In this document: positions 34,566 through 42,661 of the stretch, one piece after another
Numbering within the stretch: position 1 is the stretch's first letter
Layout: each line of letters opens with the position of its first letter
NCBI GenBank assembly: GCA_015522685.1
Contig: WALU01000035.1
Span: 1 to 64,000 of the forward strand
DNA from: Thermoproteota archaeon
GTDB taxonomy: Archaea; Korarchaeota; Korarchaeia; Korarchaeales; Korarchaeaceae
Reading direction: 5' to 3'
Length of the DNA: 64,000 nt
Translations under genes and position numbers: made by a program
Notes under the pieces: generated by a model
Seen by the model: only the letters and a program-made list of their open reading frames with translations
Told to the model about the DNA's origin: nothing
Database searches by the model: none

Positions 34566-35330
34566 ATGAAGATGCTTAACTACCAACATACTCAGCATGG
34601 ATGAAGTATTTAATAGCAGGATACCTTAGAGAAATGCTATTTTGCTTTCAGGAGGACCTGAAACAGGTAAGACTATATTTAAATTGTAATTTCTCCATTC
34701 TTTAATCAATTGAAGCGAAAATTTGGTCTATATAGCCCTAGAAGAGCACTCAATTCAAGCTAGGATAAACATGTCTGCCTTTAGTTGAGATCCCAAGCCT
34801 TATGATAAGCAGAGCAAGTCAGCATTATAGATACTATACCGGGGGATAGGAGGAGCTGCTAAGAGAGAAGTACATGGCAACAGATCCAGGAGATACTTAT
34901 AGCTTAATTAATGAAATAAAAGATATGATGGATGATATAAATATCATCAAGTTGCCAATGGACCCTGTCACTATACCCCTAATGAGGACAGTAGTAGCTA
35001 TGAAAACTGTTTTACTTCTGAAGAAGGGTCTCTCAGGAACTGGAACCACTTCAATTCTTATAAGCCAAGTGGAAGTTGTAAATAGAAGGTTTGGGAGAGC
35101 TCGAGGTAAAAGTATGTCATAGGCGGTACTATAAGGCTAGATATTGACGAGCAGGATGTGAACTTGCCAGAAGCTTAATAATTTAGATAATGGAGGGAAC
35201 TGCGCACTCAATAAGAAGGCATCCCTTTGAAATTACGAATAATGGAATAGTAGTGTACTCGGATAAGGTAGTTAAAAGGAGGGAGCATTATTTTAGAGGA
35301 GTGAACTGCAGTTACAGAGGTGACCGCTGA
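34566..35330 (+). pseudogene. Decayed KaiC-like RecA-superfamily ATPase
   Basis: A full KaiC-type single-domain ATPase can be traced in broken frames. MDEVFNSRIP is followed by a stop, then RNAILLSGGPETGKTIF with Walker A at 34651-34674; later come AKREKYMATDPGDTYSLINE and KTVLLLKKGLSGTGTTSILISQV in one frame (34874-35120), then [29 protein letters not shown] and [17 protein letters not shown] to the stop at 35328-35330. At least four frame breaks and several stops prevent expression. The family is common in archaea, often of unknown regulatory role. The decayed gene directly precedes the prenyl synthase, whose expression may once have been coupled to it. Confidence 0.85.
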
Positions 35331-35362
35331 TAGGGTCCTTAAAAAATCGCATAAAATCTTCA

Positions 35363-36160
35363 TTGGATCACTATATTGATAGAGCTATGATTGCCGTTAA
35401 TGATATTTTAGAGAAAGAATCAAATACACCATTCTATTATCCCTTAAAGGAATTCTTAGGGGGAGGAAAGAAGGTTAGACCGGCATTATTACTCCTTGTA
35501 TACGATGCATGTGGAGGTAATACTGAGGATCCCAATCCTGCCGCATCAGCAATCGAACTGATACATACAGCTTCCTTGATACATGATGATTTGATCGATA
35601 AGAGCTGCCTGAGGAGGGGAGAAAATTCATTCCACGTGAAATATGGTCTTGAAATGTCAATCCTAGTTGCTGACTTCATACTCTCCTTAGTTCTGGATAT
35701 AGCCAACGGATACAGTAACAGGAGAGTAGGGGAGATACTTGCTAATACCTCAAAGAGGATGTCTGTGGGAGAGATGATGGAAGTCCAGGCTTTAAGGGAG
35801 AGCAAAGCATTATCTCTTGATATATACTTAGAAATTTTAAAACTTAAAACAGCGGTTTTATTCGAAGCAGCATCCTCATTAGGTGCTGTAATTGCCGGCA
35901 AATCCGATTTAGAGAAAGATTTAGGTCTTTATGGCTTGTATTTAGGTGCAGCATATCAAATAAAAGATGATTTACTAGATTGGGAGAATCAGGGGGAGCT
36001 GACATCCCTTCTCGAAGGAGAGGAAGTACCTGAACTTCTGGAGGGCATAGCTGCCAATTTGGCGGAGGAGGCAATAGATAAACTAGAAGTTCTCCAAGAC
36101 TCCCCTCAAAAAAAATTGCTAAGAGATATTGCCCTTTTCTCAATAAATAGGGAAGGGTAG
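35363..36160 (+). CDS. Polyprenyl (geranylgeranyl/farnesyl) diphosphate synthase
   Basis: Trans-prenyl chain synthase making precursors of archaeal ether lipids, 265 residues. First aspartate motif is HDDLIDKSCLRRG near residue 73, second is YQIKDDLLDW near residue 194, and GGGKKVRPAL near 32 binds diphosphate. Length is shorter than the usual 320 or so, and the C-terminal third (GELTSLLEGEEV) is reduced. The TTG at 35363 is the annotated start, but the same frame is open back to a CTG at 35327 with AGGTGA just ahead, which would restore a normal N-terminal helix. Product length cannot be told with confidence. Confidence 0.88.
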   Translation: MDHYIDRAMIAVNDILEKESNTPFYYPLKEFLGGGKKVRPALLLLVYDACGGNTEDPNPAASAIELIHTASLIHDDLIDKSCLRRGENSFHVKYGLEMSILVADFILSLVLDIANGYSNRRVGEILANTSKRMSVGEMMEVQALRESKALSLDIYLEILKLKTAVLFEAASSLGAVIAGKSDLEKDLGLYGLYLGAAYQIKDDLLDWENQGELTSLLEGEEVPELLEGIAANLAEEAIDKLEVLQDSPQKKLLRDIALFSINREG

Positions 36161-36162
36161 AC

Positions 36163-36885
36163 TTATAGTATAGAGATAAGTTGGTAAAGTGAAGGAGCTA
36201 TAATAATAAGCCATGTTAGTAAAGCAGCGACTAGCGATCTGCTCCTGTCCATCCCAAATCCCTGCTTACATGCAGAATATACTATAGCTAATGTCCATAT
36301 AGATATGAGAATGTTCAATGTAGATTGTTGGGATACTATCTCTGTAGGTAGTCCAGCCCCTTCAAAAGACCCTCGTTGAGGTGTAATTCTTATAGTCCAA
36401 GTAATAGGAGGCATGATTAGGCCTAACCCGAATAGAAGCATCCCATAGAGAATGGAGGGTATATTGCTCAGACCCACCATCATGAGGGCTGGAGAATATT
36501 TGCCTGAACTCGCAAGTAATTTGACTAGAATGAAGAGTATGAATGCTGTTACAGCTTGAAAGAACAGACTTGAGATAAAGGATTCTAGGAATAGTATGAT
36601 CGGATTTTTAACGAATAGATCCATCATTCCTTTCACTACTCTAGCAGTTTCCTCAGGTATGCTCTCCCCTACACTCACCTCTATATTCAGATTTCTTAGT
36701 ATAGAATAGCTTCCTATCGTCGTGAATATAGAACTTATAAGGAGAATTATTAGCCAATATTTCAATTTTGGATTAATATATATCCCTTTGAAAACTTTAG
36801 AGCTAAATCTCAGTGGCTGAAGCATATAGTCCTTAAATGAGTAAGGTATTTCCTCTGGAGGCTCTTCCTCTATTTCGAAACTCAT
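36163..36885 (-). CDS. Yip1-domain integral membrane protein
   Basis: A membrane protein of about 240 residues with five predicted helices (about 50-70, 105-135, 140-165, 195-220 and 225-240) and an acidic N-terminal tail (SFEIEEEPPEEIPYSF). The arrangement and the KDYMLQPLRF segment before the first helix match archaeal Yip1/DUF1282-like proteins. I start at the ATG at 36885, since GAGGGGGG lies seven bases ahead; an ATG at 36915 adds ten residues. Function is not known for the archaeal family. It converges with the prenyl synthase gene, two bases apart. Confidence 0.65.
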   Translation of the reverse strand: MSFEIEEEPPEEIPYSFKDYMLQPLRFSSKVFKGIYINPKLKYWLIILLISSIFTTIGSYSILRNLNIEVSVGESIPEETARVVKGMMDLFVKNPIILFLESFISSLFFQAVTAFILFILVKLLASSGKYSPALMMVGLSNIPSILYGMLLFGLGLIMPPITWTIRITPQRGSFEGAGLPTEIVSQQSTLNILISIWTLAIVYSACKQGFGMDRSRSLVAALLTWLIIIAPSLYQLISIL

Positions 36886-36925
36886 AGAAATTCCCCCCTC
36901 ACTACCATTTGCCATGGACTACATA

Positions 36926-36948
36926 GTTAAATTTACTATTTAAGAATA
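36926..36948. promoter_or_regulatory. AT-rich promoter region between yip1-like gene and C/D RNA candidate
   Basis: TTAAATTTACTATTTAAG holds TATA-like elements about 25 bases ahead of the RNA candidate at 36955 and 45-60 bases ahead of the minus-strand Yip1 gene. Assigned by position and composition. Confidence 0.4.
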
Positions 36949-36954
36949 AAAGGT

Positions 36955-37033
36955 TGGTCCATGCAATGAGGAGAGCGAACATCAACGAATCCCCATGGAG
37001 ATGAAGTTCCCAGCTCACACCGAGCGTGGACCA
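36955..37033 (+). ncRNA. Box C/D guide RNA candidate (23S rRNA 2'-O-methylation)
   Basis: A 79-base unit closed by a ten-pair stem, TGGTCCATGC with GCGTGGACCA (one G-U). Inside are degenerate boxes in the order C (ATGAGGA 36966-36972), D' (ACGA 36985-36988), C' (GAGATGA 36998-37004) and D (CCGA 37020-37023). Tandem G-A pairs needed for the kink-turn remain possible in C/D. The guide before D, CCCAGCTCAC at 37009-37018, is complementary to GUGAGCUGGG of 23S rRNA, and the guide before D', GCGAACA at 36975-36981, to UGUUCGC of the A-loop. Counting five bases from the boxes points to residues equal to E. coli A2577 and G2553, both methylated at equivalent yeast positions as I recall. A TATA-like box precedes and T-run follows. 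Confidence 0.5.
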
Positions 37034-37041
37034 TTCTTTTC
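37034..37041 (+). terminator. T-run behind C/D RNA candidate
   Basis: TTCTTTTC directly follows the closing stem of the RNA candidate, consistent with archaeal termination. Confidence 0.3.
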
Positions 37042-37101
37042 ATGGGTAGATCATATTTGAAGCCTCATTATTATATCTGAGAATTGCTTCTATCAAGGAC
37101 C

Positions 37102-37113
37102 AATTTTATTAAT
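37102..37113 (+). promoter_or_regulatory. TATA-like box of tRNA-Met
   Basis: AATTTTATTAAT lies 24-35 bases ahead of the tRNA start, the expected archaeal distance. Confidence 0.45.
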
Positions 37114-37136
37114 GCATAGTACTCTCGGTTTCTTGA

Positions 37137-37245
37137 GCCGGGGTAGCTCAGCATGGTTAGAGCATCGGACTCATAAGCGAGTCAGGGGCTCACGGTGCTC
37201 TGCTGGGAAATCCGGGGGTCCCGGGTTCAAATCCCGGCCCCGGCA
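37137..37245 (+). tRNA. tRNA-Met (elongator, anticodon CAT) with 34-base intron
   Basis: Acceptor GCCGGGG pairs with CCCCGGC, discriminator A, no CCA encoded. The T arm is CCGGG-TTCAAAT-CCCGG. The anticodon stem CGGA/TCCG closes the loop CTCATAA with CAT at 37172-37174. A 34-base intron lies after base 37 (about 37176-37209), the canonical archaeal site; exon-intron junctions can form a bulge-helix-bulge. The stem lacks the three G-C pairs of initiator tRNA and the body matches elongator tRNA-Met rather than tRNA-Ile2. Confidence 0.93.
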
Positions 37246-37247
37246 CT

Positions 37248-37720
37248 AATTATATAGTCATTCATACAATATTAGAGACATATCTCTTTTCTTTGCTTTC
37301 CTTCTCAGCTTTTCATCAAATGTTGCAATGAGAATAGCCTTGCTCATCCACCATTAGTAATATCAACTCATTTTCCCAATCCAAAGATCTTTTATCATAA
37401 GAGAATCAATTATATCCTCTAAAGAGCTGTGAAGGATTCGAGTCCTCTTATCTAGAGTGTATCTTAGCAAGATATCCCTCGATTCTTTCGCCCCTAAACC
37501 TATCCCTCTACTAAACCAGGATAGTTTTATTATGGTGTATGAAGGATATTATCCATGTTTTCAGAGAACTAGGAACTCTCCTAACCATTTTATGCTCTTT
37601 GGAATCTTCAAAGTATGCATATATCAGCACATTAGTATCTATGATAGTTCTCCTTGATTTCAGATAACTCTCCTTTATATAACCATCTATTTCTTCTAGC
37701 GAAAGTTTTTACTGATTTTG
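37248..37720 (-). pseudogene. Decayed PIN-domain (VapC-like) gene
   Basis: On the minus strand, broken frames spell a PIN-domain protein: LSLEEIDGYIKESYLKS leads into RRTIIDTNVLIYAYFEDSKEH (37655-37590 region, with the DTN catalytic start), HKMVRRV, a stop, then in other frames SRDILLRYTLDKRTRIL, SLEDIIDSLMIKDL and AILIATFDEKLRRKAKKRD, with the late acidic FDEK motif, ending near 37248. Several stops and shifts rule out a product. A partner antitoxin gene is not recognisable upstream. The remnant fills the space between tRNA-Met and tRNA-Pro, a common landing place for mobile toxin genes. Confidence 0.8.
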
Positions 37721-37874
37721 AAAGAGGATCATATTTTTATAGGATTTAATAGTATTGAATTGGACTATTTTTATATAGGTTCATCAAACATGCCTATAAG
37801 GGATGTATCTGTCGAGAATCTTCAGATACTTTCCGCGAATTAAGATTTTCTCGTCAGATAGTACCTTCTATAGA

Positions 37875-37948
37875 TGGGGCCGCCGGGATTTGAACCCGGG
37901 ACCTCCGGCTCCCAAGACCGGCATCCTACCAAGCTAGACCACGGCCCC
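37875..37948 (-). tRNA. tRNA-Pro (anticodon TGG)
   Basis: Read on the minus strand, acceptor GGGGCCG pairs with CGGCCCC, discriminator A, no CCA encoded. The anticodon loop is CTTGGGA with TGG, and the T arm is CCGGG-TTCAAAT-CCCGG. No intron. High G+C compared with flanks. Confidence 0.94.
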
Positions 37949-37965
37949 CTACTTGATAGTATAAG

Positions 37966-37980
37966 CTATAGATAAAATTT
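37966..37980 (-). promoter_or_regulatory. TATA-like box of tRNA-Pro
   Basis: On the minus strand AAATTTTATCTATAG ends 18 bases ahead of the tRNA, with its centre about 25 bases away. It overlaps the region behind the 37981 gene stop. Confidence 0.4.
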
Positions 37981-38349
37981 TCATGGTTCAGATGCTTTAG
38001 TAATTCCGCACTTTAGTCCCGAGACAATGCCCTTATCAAACAGTATGGAGACCTTAGCTTTATTGCTTGTAACACCTAGATCAACTAAAAAATTATCCCC
38101 TTGTCTCAAAGTAATATCTAATCTCTTTACAAGCAGTATTTCATCTCCCTTCGTAATGCTCACATAGAATATCTTGGTCACATCTCCATAGCTAGTTAGT
38201 TTAAGGAAAGCTCTGTCGTCCTTGCAGATGAGTGAGGCTTTAAGGTTGGATTTAATTCTTGAGATGGAGTAATATGAGAGAATTATTGCGAAAAATGCTG
38301 CTGCAAGTAGCACTGATAGCATCAATATACCCTTACTTTCTACCTTCAT
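37981..38349 (-). CDS. Small single-pass exported protein
   Basis: A 122-residue protein with one hydrophobic segment at residues 7-28 after a short basic start (KVESKG then ILMLSVLLAAAFFAIIL). The rest is beta-rich and soluble. The KG before the hydrophobic run resembles an archaeal prepilin cleavage site, so a pilin-like or archaellum-like minor protein is possible, but a signal anchor is as likely. It follows and overlaps the 38333 gene by seventeen bases, so the two work together. No family is recognised. Confidence 0.55.
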   Translation of the reverse strand: MKVESKGILMLSVLLAAAFFAIILSYYSISRIKSNLKASLICKDDRAFLKLTSYGDVTKIFYVSITKGDEILLVKRLDITLRQGDNFLVDLGVTSNKAKVSILFDKGIVSGLKCGITKASEP

Positions 38350-38722
38350 ATGATTTTATCCTCTCAGAAAACCATTTAGGTTCTCTAGAAAGCTTAATTA
38401 GAGGAAATGTCATACTGCCAGCGGATAGGAAGTCTGAGAAATTAAACTGCTCTCCACCTTCATCTGCTTTATATATAAGGAAGCTTCTTGTTTCATTTCC
38501 CTTATAGATTGTATAGGAGAACATATCTGGCTTTGCCGCTCCGTAGTTATTAGCGAATGTGCCTATAACTCTTTCATTTAGAGAATTACTCCAGAATTCA
38601 ATGAGGACTGCAATGGAGCTAGATGCAGCAGCAAGTCTTAATAAGTCAAGCAGTGAGTTAACCTCGAGAAGCTCAAGCTCCCATTGACACTCCTCCTTGT
38701 CCTCCGAATCCATTAAACTCAT
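38333..38722 (-). CDS. Hypothetical protein paired with a membrane-anchored partner
   Basis: A protein of about 129 residues without known motifs. Residues 20-45 are amphipathic to hydrophobic (LLDLLRLAAASSSIAVLIEF) and could be a weak membrane anchor; the rest is polar. The ATG at 38722 has GAGG nine bases ahead; a GTG at 38725 adds one residue. It overlaps the downstream 38349 gene and lies just upstream of the end of the TrmB-like regulator gene cluster on the same strand, 33 bases apart. Confidence 0.5.
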   Translation of the reverse strand: MSLMDSEDKEECQWELELLEVNSLLDLLRLAAASSSIAVLIEFWSNSLNERVIGTFANNYGAAKPDMFSYTIYKGNETRSFLIYKADEGGEQFNFSDFLSAGSMTFPLIKLSREPKWFSERIKSYEGRK

Positions 38723-38757
38723 CACAATTTTCCTCTGCTATATGTTATAACATTTAT

Positions 38758-39483
38758 CTAGCTTTCTGGAAGCCCGGAGATATATAGAGATTCAGCCATC
38801 TCTGTAATTACCTTAAGCATCTTCTTCTCTGATATATATAGACCCTTCTCGAGATCATCATCTGATACTAAGGCCGCTCTCTCACTTACTATAGCAAAGA
38901 GTCTATGACTGCCGATCCTTACGTCCATAGGACCTAGTACCTCGATCCCTTCATAGGCCTCGTGGGTATCTACTAACAGACTTATCTTCGCATGCGGTAG
39001 CTTCTTAGGAAGTATTCTCCTATTCTTGCTGGATATAATTAATATGAGGAATTCTCTAGCATCACTTATCAATATTGATGAGATTTTTTCTATTAGAAGT
39101 CTGCTTATAGGAAGTATAACCTCTCCAAGGATCCATAATCCTTCTGCTACTTCTAAGTGAGAGATCTTCTTAAGGATAGATATCTTCCTTGTGGCTTCTT
39201 CTATAATTTTGTCAAAGAGGAGAGAAGATAGTATTTCTGGTGATGGTACAGAGAAAATCATCGGCCTTCCAGGATTTATACTGATGAGATTAGCTTCAGC
39301 TAGCGAGTATAGAGCTGAATACACCTTTGTTCTGGGAACACCAGTAGCTGAGCTTATTTCCCTTGCTCTAAGAGGTGTTCTTGCGAAACTTAGGTATGCG
39401 AGGATTTCTGATTCGTAATTAGAGAATCCCAATTCTTTGAGAATTCTTTTCATATTAGCTAATGTTTTGTCCTTTTTAACCAT
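38758..39483 (-). CDS. TrmB-family transcription regulator
   Basis: Sugar-type regulator of the TrmB family, 241 residues. The N-terminal winged helix-turn-helix (about 15-85) has LGFSNYESEILAYL, the family hallmark, then TPLRAREISSATGVPRTKVYSALYSLAEANLI. A coiled linker (85-115) joins to a PLD-like C-terminal domain (about 125-230) that in truncated TrmB proteins serves dimerisation or effector binding. The ATG overlaps the TAA of the TRAM gene, so both are co-translated. Targets unknown; the downstream exported pair may be controlled by it. Confidence 0.85.
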   Translation of the reverse strand: MVKKDKTLANMKRILKELGFSNYESEILAYLSFARTPLRAREISSATGVPRTKVYSALYSLAEANLISINPGRPMIFSVPSPEILSSLLFDKIIEEATRKISILKKISHLEVAEGLWILGEVILPISRLLIEKISSILISDAREFLILIISSKNRRILPKKLPHAKISLLVDTHEAYEGIEVLGPMDVRIGSHRLFAIVSERAALVSDDDLEKGLYISEKKMLKVITEMAESLYISGLPES

Positions 39484-39791
39484 TACTCAGATTCCACCAT
39501 CTCAGTTATGATCTTACCTTCTGTTATCCTTCTAACTTTAGCCATCACGGTCAGTCCCGGATCGGCAGCTCCCACTATAATAACCGTTCTCCCCTTATAC
39601 ATTCCTTCCCCTTCCCCTCTTCTATTAACTGATTGTACTAGTACCTCTATTATATCTCCTGGCTTTATTGAGGGTGATCTCCCCTCAATCTTATCGAACT
39701 TAGTTACATAGAGGGTTCCTCTTGCTTTCCTTCCCAATCTCCCCTTCCAACCTCTAGAAGAGTTGGCCTCTTTTGGATTCTTTCTGGGCAT
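39483..39791 (-). CDS. TRAM-domain RNA-binding protein
   Basis: A small protein of about 102 residues with a basic N-terminal tail (KNPKEANSSRGWKGRLGRK) followed by a TRAM domain (about 35-100): KPGDIIEVLVQSVNRRGEGEGMYKGRTVIIVGA, ending in ITEM. Stand-alone TRAM proteins in archaea bind tRNA or act as RNA chaperones in the manner of cold-shock proteins. The ATG at 39791 is preceded by GGGG; a TTG at 39803 adds four residues. It heads a two-gene unit with the TrmB-like regulator. Confidence 0.85.
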   Translation of the reverse strand: MPRKNPKEANSSRGWKGRLGRKARGTLYVTKFDKIEGRSPSIKPGDIIEVLVQSVNRRGEGEGMYKGRTVIIVGAADPGLTVMAKVRRITEGKIITEMVESE

Positions 39792-39852
39792 GTTATTCCC
39801 CAACGCTTTTGTGTTATATGTATTTTCTAACTTAAAAATACTTTTCCAAAGA

Positions 39853-41238
39853 TCAGTCCAGGATGACGAGACCCATCACGTCCATAACGTTAGTTAGAGT
39901 AGGACCTGTGATTATAGTATCCCCTAGCCATGAAAAGAATGTGTGAGAATCATTGTCTTTTAAGAAATTTTCTGGCTTTAATTTTTCTCTGAGAGCTCTC
40001 TCTAAGGTGTAGCCATCACATATGGCTCCAGCAGCATCGGATATTCCATCTATACCATCAGTCCCTATGGACCCCAAGGCCACTCCTTCGAGCCCAGAGA
40101 GTGATCTTACTGCCCCAAGTATAAGTTCCTGATTCCTTCCTCCAATGCCTTGGCCTGTAACTGTTACTGTTGTTTCTCCTCCCAAGATAACGGCTGCCGG
40201 AGGAGAGATTGGTATAGCATCCCTTGATATGGATATTGCTAGACCTGCTAAGAACTTACCGATATGTTGGGCCTCTCCTTGAGCCCTAGCTCCTAAAGAT
40301 AAGGCGTTATAGCCCATCGATGCTAAAGACCTCTCAGCTGCCTGAATAGCTCTTTTGTTGTTTGCAACTATCACGTTAATTACTCTATCGAAGACTTTAT
40401 CATCTGGCTTGGGTGTTTCGGGGATCTTCCCTTCTAATCCACCCTTGATCGTTTTAATAATCGATTTTGGCATCTTTTTGATCAAGGAGTAGTTTTCTAA
40501 GACATTCCATGCGTCTTCAAAAGTCGTTTCATCGGGAGCCGTTGGTCCAGATGCTATGGAATCCAGGGGATCTCCTATCACATCAGAAATTATTAAAGAT
40601 ACTACTGTAGCGGGATAGGCAGCTTTAACTAGTCTCCCTCCTTTTATCTTAGATACATGCTTTCTGACTGAATTTATCTCTCTTATATCCGCTCCACTTA
40701 AAACCAAAAGTCTATTCATCTCTCTTAAGTCCTCAAGGGTTATACCTTCCATAGGATAATCCATAAGAGTGGATCCTCCACCTGATATCAGAGCTAATAT
40801 TAGATCCCTTTCACTGGCCTTATTAGCAATTCTGAGGATCTCTTTTGCACCAATTAAGCTCCCTTTATCCGGTATGGGATGGCCTGCCGGATTTAATTTT
40901 ATTTTAGATAGTTTAACCACTTTCTCTGTTTTTACTGGGGCATTAACGAATCCCTCTCTTATTTTATCCCCTATTTTATCTTCAACGGCCTTGGCCATTA
41001 AACTCCCAGCTTTACCAGCCCCGACGACATATGCATTGTCAAATGAGGATACTTTAATCGAAGAGGTTCCAAGGAATACCTCTTCACTGGATAATTTACT
41101 AGATATTACTTTATATGAATCAACAGATACTAGGGCCTTATCAAAGGCCATTAAAAGAGACCTTCTTGCATCTTTATCTTTCCTTGTAGCTCCATTGTCT
41201 ATCAAATCTTCTGCATTTTTTATATAGACAAAGGTCAT
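39853..41238 (-). CDS. Glycerate 2-kinase (GckA/MOFRL type)
   Basis: Kinase of the GckA/DUF4147-MOFRL family, 461 residues, making 2-phosphoglycerate from glycerate. Marks are VVGAGKAGSLMAKAVE near residue 71, GHPIPDKGS, ALISGGGSTLMDYP near residue 147, SDVIGDPLDSIASGPTAPD, and in the MOFRL domain ILGGETTVTVTGQGIGGRNQEL and GTDGIDGISDAAGA. In thermoacidophilic archaea it belongs to the non-phosphorylative or semi-phosphorylative Entner-Doudoroff route; presence here suggests such sugar breakdown. No pathway partner is adjacent. Confidence 0.92.
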   Translation of the reverse strand: MTFVYIKNAEDLIDNGATRKDKDARRSLLMAFDKALVSVDSYKVISSKLSSEEVFLGTSSIKVSSFDNAYVVGAGKAGSLMAKAVEDKIGDKIREGFVNAPVKTEKVVKLSKIKLNPAGHPIPDKGSLIGAKEILRIANKASERDLILALISGGGSTLMDYPMEGITLEDLREMNRLLVLSGADIREINSVRKHVSKIKGGRLVKAAYPATVVSLIISDVIGDPLDSIASGPTAPDETTFEDAWNVLENYSLIKKMPKSIIKTIKGGLEGKIPETPKPDDKVFDRVINVIVANNKRAIQAAERSLASMGYNALSLGARAQGEAQHIGKFLAGLAISISRDAIPISPPAAVILGGETTVTVTGQGIGGRNQELILGAVRSLSGLEGVALGSIGTDGIDGISDAAGAICDGYTLERALREKLKPENFLKDNDSHTFFSWLGDTIITGPTLTNVMDVMGLVILD

Positions 41239-41389
41239 GAATAGTTCCTCCTTCTCCTACCTGACTCTCCCCTCTTTGTTTGAATTAAACTTGATATATC
41301 TTCTGGATGTACCACATACCTTCCTGTCATATCTTGCGAGTACATTCTATTTCTCCTCTTTTGAGATCTAAAGATTTTAGGATCCCGAC

Positions 41390-42478
41390 ATAGGCTTTGT
41401 CTTTAAGAAGGCTTGTATATGGTCTTTATAATCCTCTAATGAAGTAGTTCTTATATCTTTATTTAACAGATTGGATAATATTGCATATCCACCCCCTGGT
41501 TATCAGAGTCTCTATGAAGATCGTAATTAAGTATATTTAAGATTTCTCTATCCAGTAGCCTTAACTCTCAACAGATCTCCTAGGAGCGGAGTATATTCAA
41601 GCTTCTCTCTTCCTGTATCTATAAATATATTTTTAAGTATAACTCCCTCCAATCTAAGTTTCCTGATACGCCATCCTGCAAATATCCCCTAATTGAGGGT
41701 TTCTAGCACTAATCATGTAAGGGCATTGTATTTTTAGTATTATAACGAGGGAATTTACCTCTTGACCTCAATTTCCTTCGGAATATTCTTATTATGTACT
41801 CTAAGTCATCTCTCTTTCTATGGCTATATAACGCCAGGCTCAGTGAACTCTCTCTTAAAGTTCTTTAATACTCTCGCGGATCCTTATCTACGAATCCGTG
41901 GTGTTTATCAGAACGGTATCTGTTTTGGATTCTTTTGAGCGTACCTAGGATGCCCTTCATCATAAGTAAGAAATGACCTGCGGATGTTTTATTTCCTATG
42001 AAATAAATAAAGTCTAGTTCTAAGAACTTTATATGGATTATTGAGGAATTTAAAAGTGCTCTAAGGATATAGCTCCAGGTAGTCCTAAGCCTGATTGATC
42101 TATATCCGAGTTCAGTAAGGTTACTGGATTATTTTTGCCGATCATCTTGTTAGCTAAATATAATACTGAAGAACCCTTTCCTGAATTAGTCTTTCCTAAA
42201 AATAAGGATTTCTTTCTCACTAGGTAACTAGATAAGGGATACCACCAACGGGGAATAGACTCCTTGCCTTCCTTTGCCTTTACTTTACGTAATATCCATC
42301 TATCTATATCTATTGTAGAATCTGTTCTTGCCATTCTTAGTAAATTGATTTCCTCTATTAAAAGTACTAGCTTTCTCTATAACTCTCTTCTATACCTCAG
42401 TTTTGCCTGCTATCATATTAAATGAGGCTGGGGATCTTAATATGATATCTTCTCCCTTTGAGAGGATGACTCACTCAT
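41390..42478 (-). pseudogene. Decayed Grc3/Clp1-type polynucleotide kinase gene
   Basis: Minus-strand frames, joined, give a Clp1/Grc3 RNA 5'-kinase. From ATG 42478 come the N-domain pieces LSKGEDIIL, SPASFNMIAGKTEV, then in the longest piece (42334-42050) the P-loop GKTNSGKGS, VLYLANKMIGKNNPVTLLNSDIDQSGLGLPG, next in other frames DFIYFIGNKTSAGHFLL, DTVLINTTD near 41905, and RIRKLRLEGVILKN near 41660. At least five breaks and several stops occur. Conserved sites survive, so loss is recent. Intact archaeal relatives phosphorylate RNA 5'-OH ends. The decayed stretch explains the 1.4 kb without a gene between glycerate kinase and the DUF72 gene; the 100 bases at each end hold nothing else I can name. 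Confidence 0.85.
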
Positions 42479-42661
42479 TTATAGTTCATGGTTTAGTACT
42501 CAGATTATTTAAGGATTAATATCATATATTCGAGTATACTAGGATTTTTAAGAGAAAAATTACCGTTCGTTTATTAGAGGATGCTTATAAAAAATGATTT
42601 TTATATGAGAAGCTTTATTGTAACTAAGTAGGCGGTTTAAATAGATGGTAAATACGGCTAT

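Noticed and set aside
19548..42478. Sequencing errors as the cause of all broken genes
   Set aside because: About sixty other frames, some over 500 codons, are clean, and each broken gene has several breaks plus substituted stop codons.
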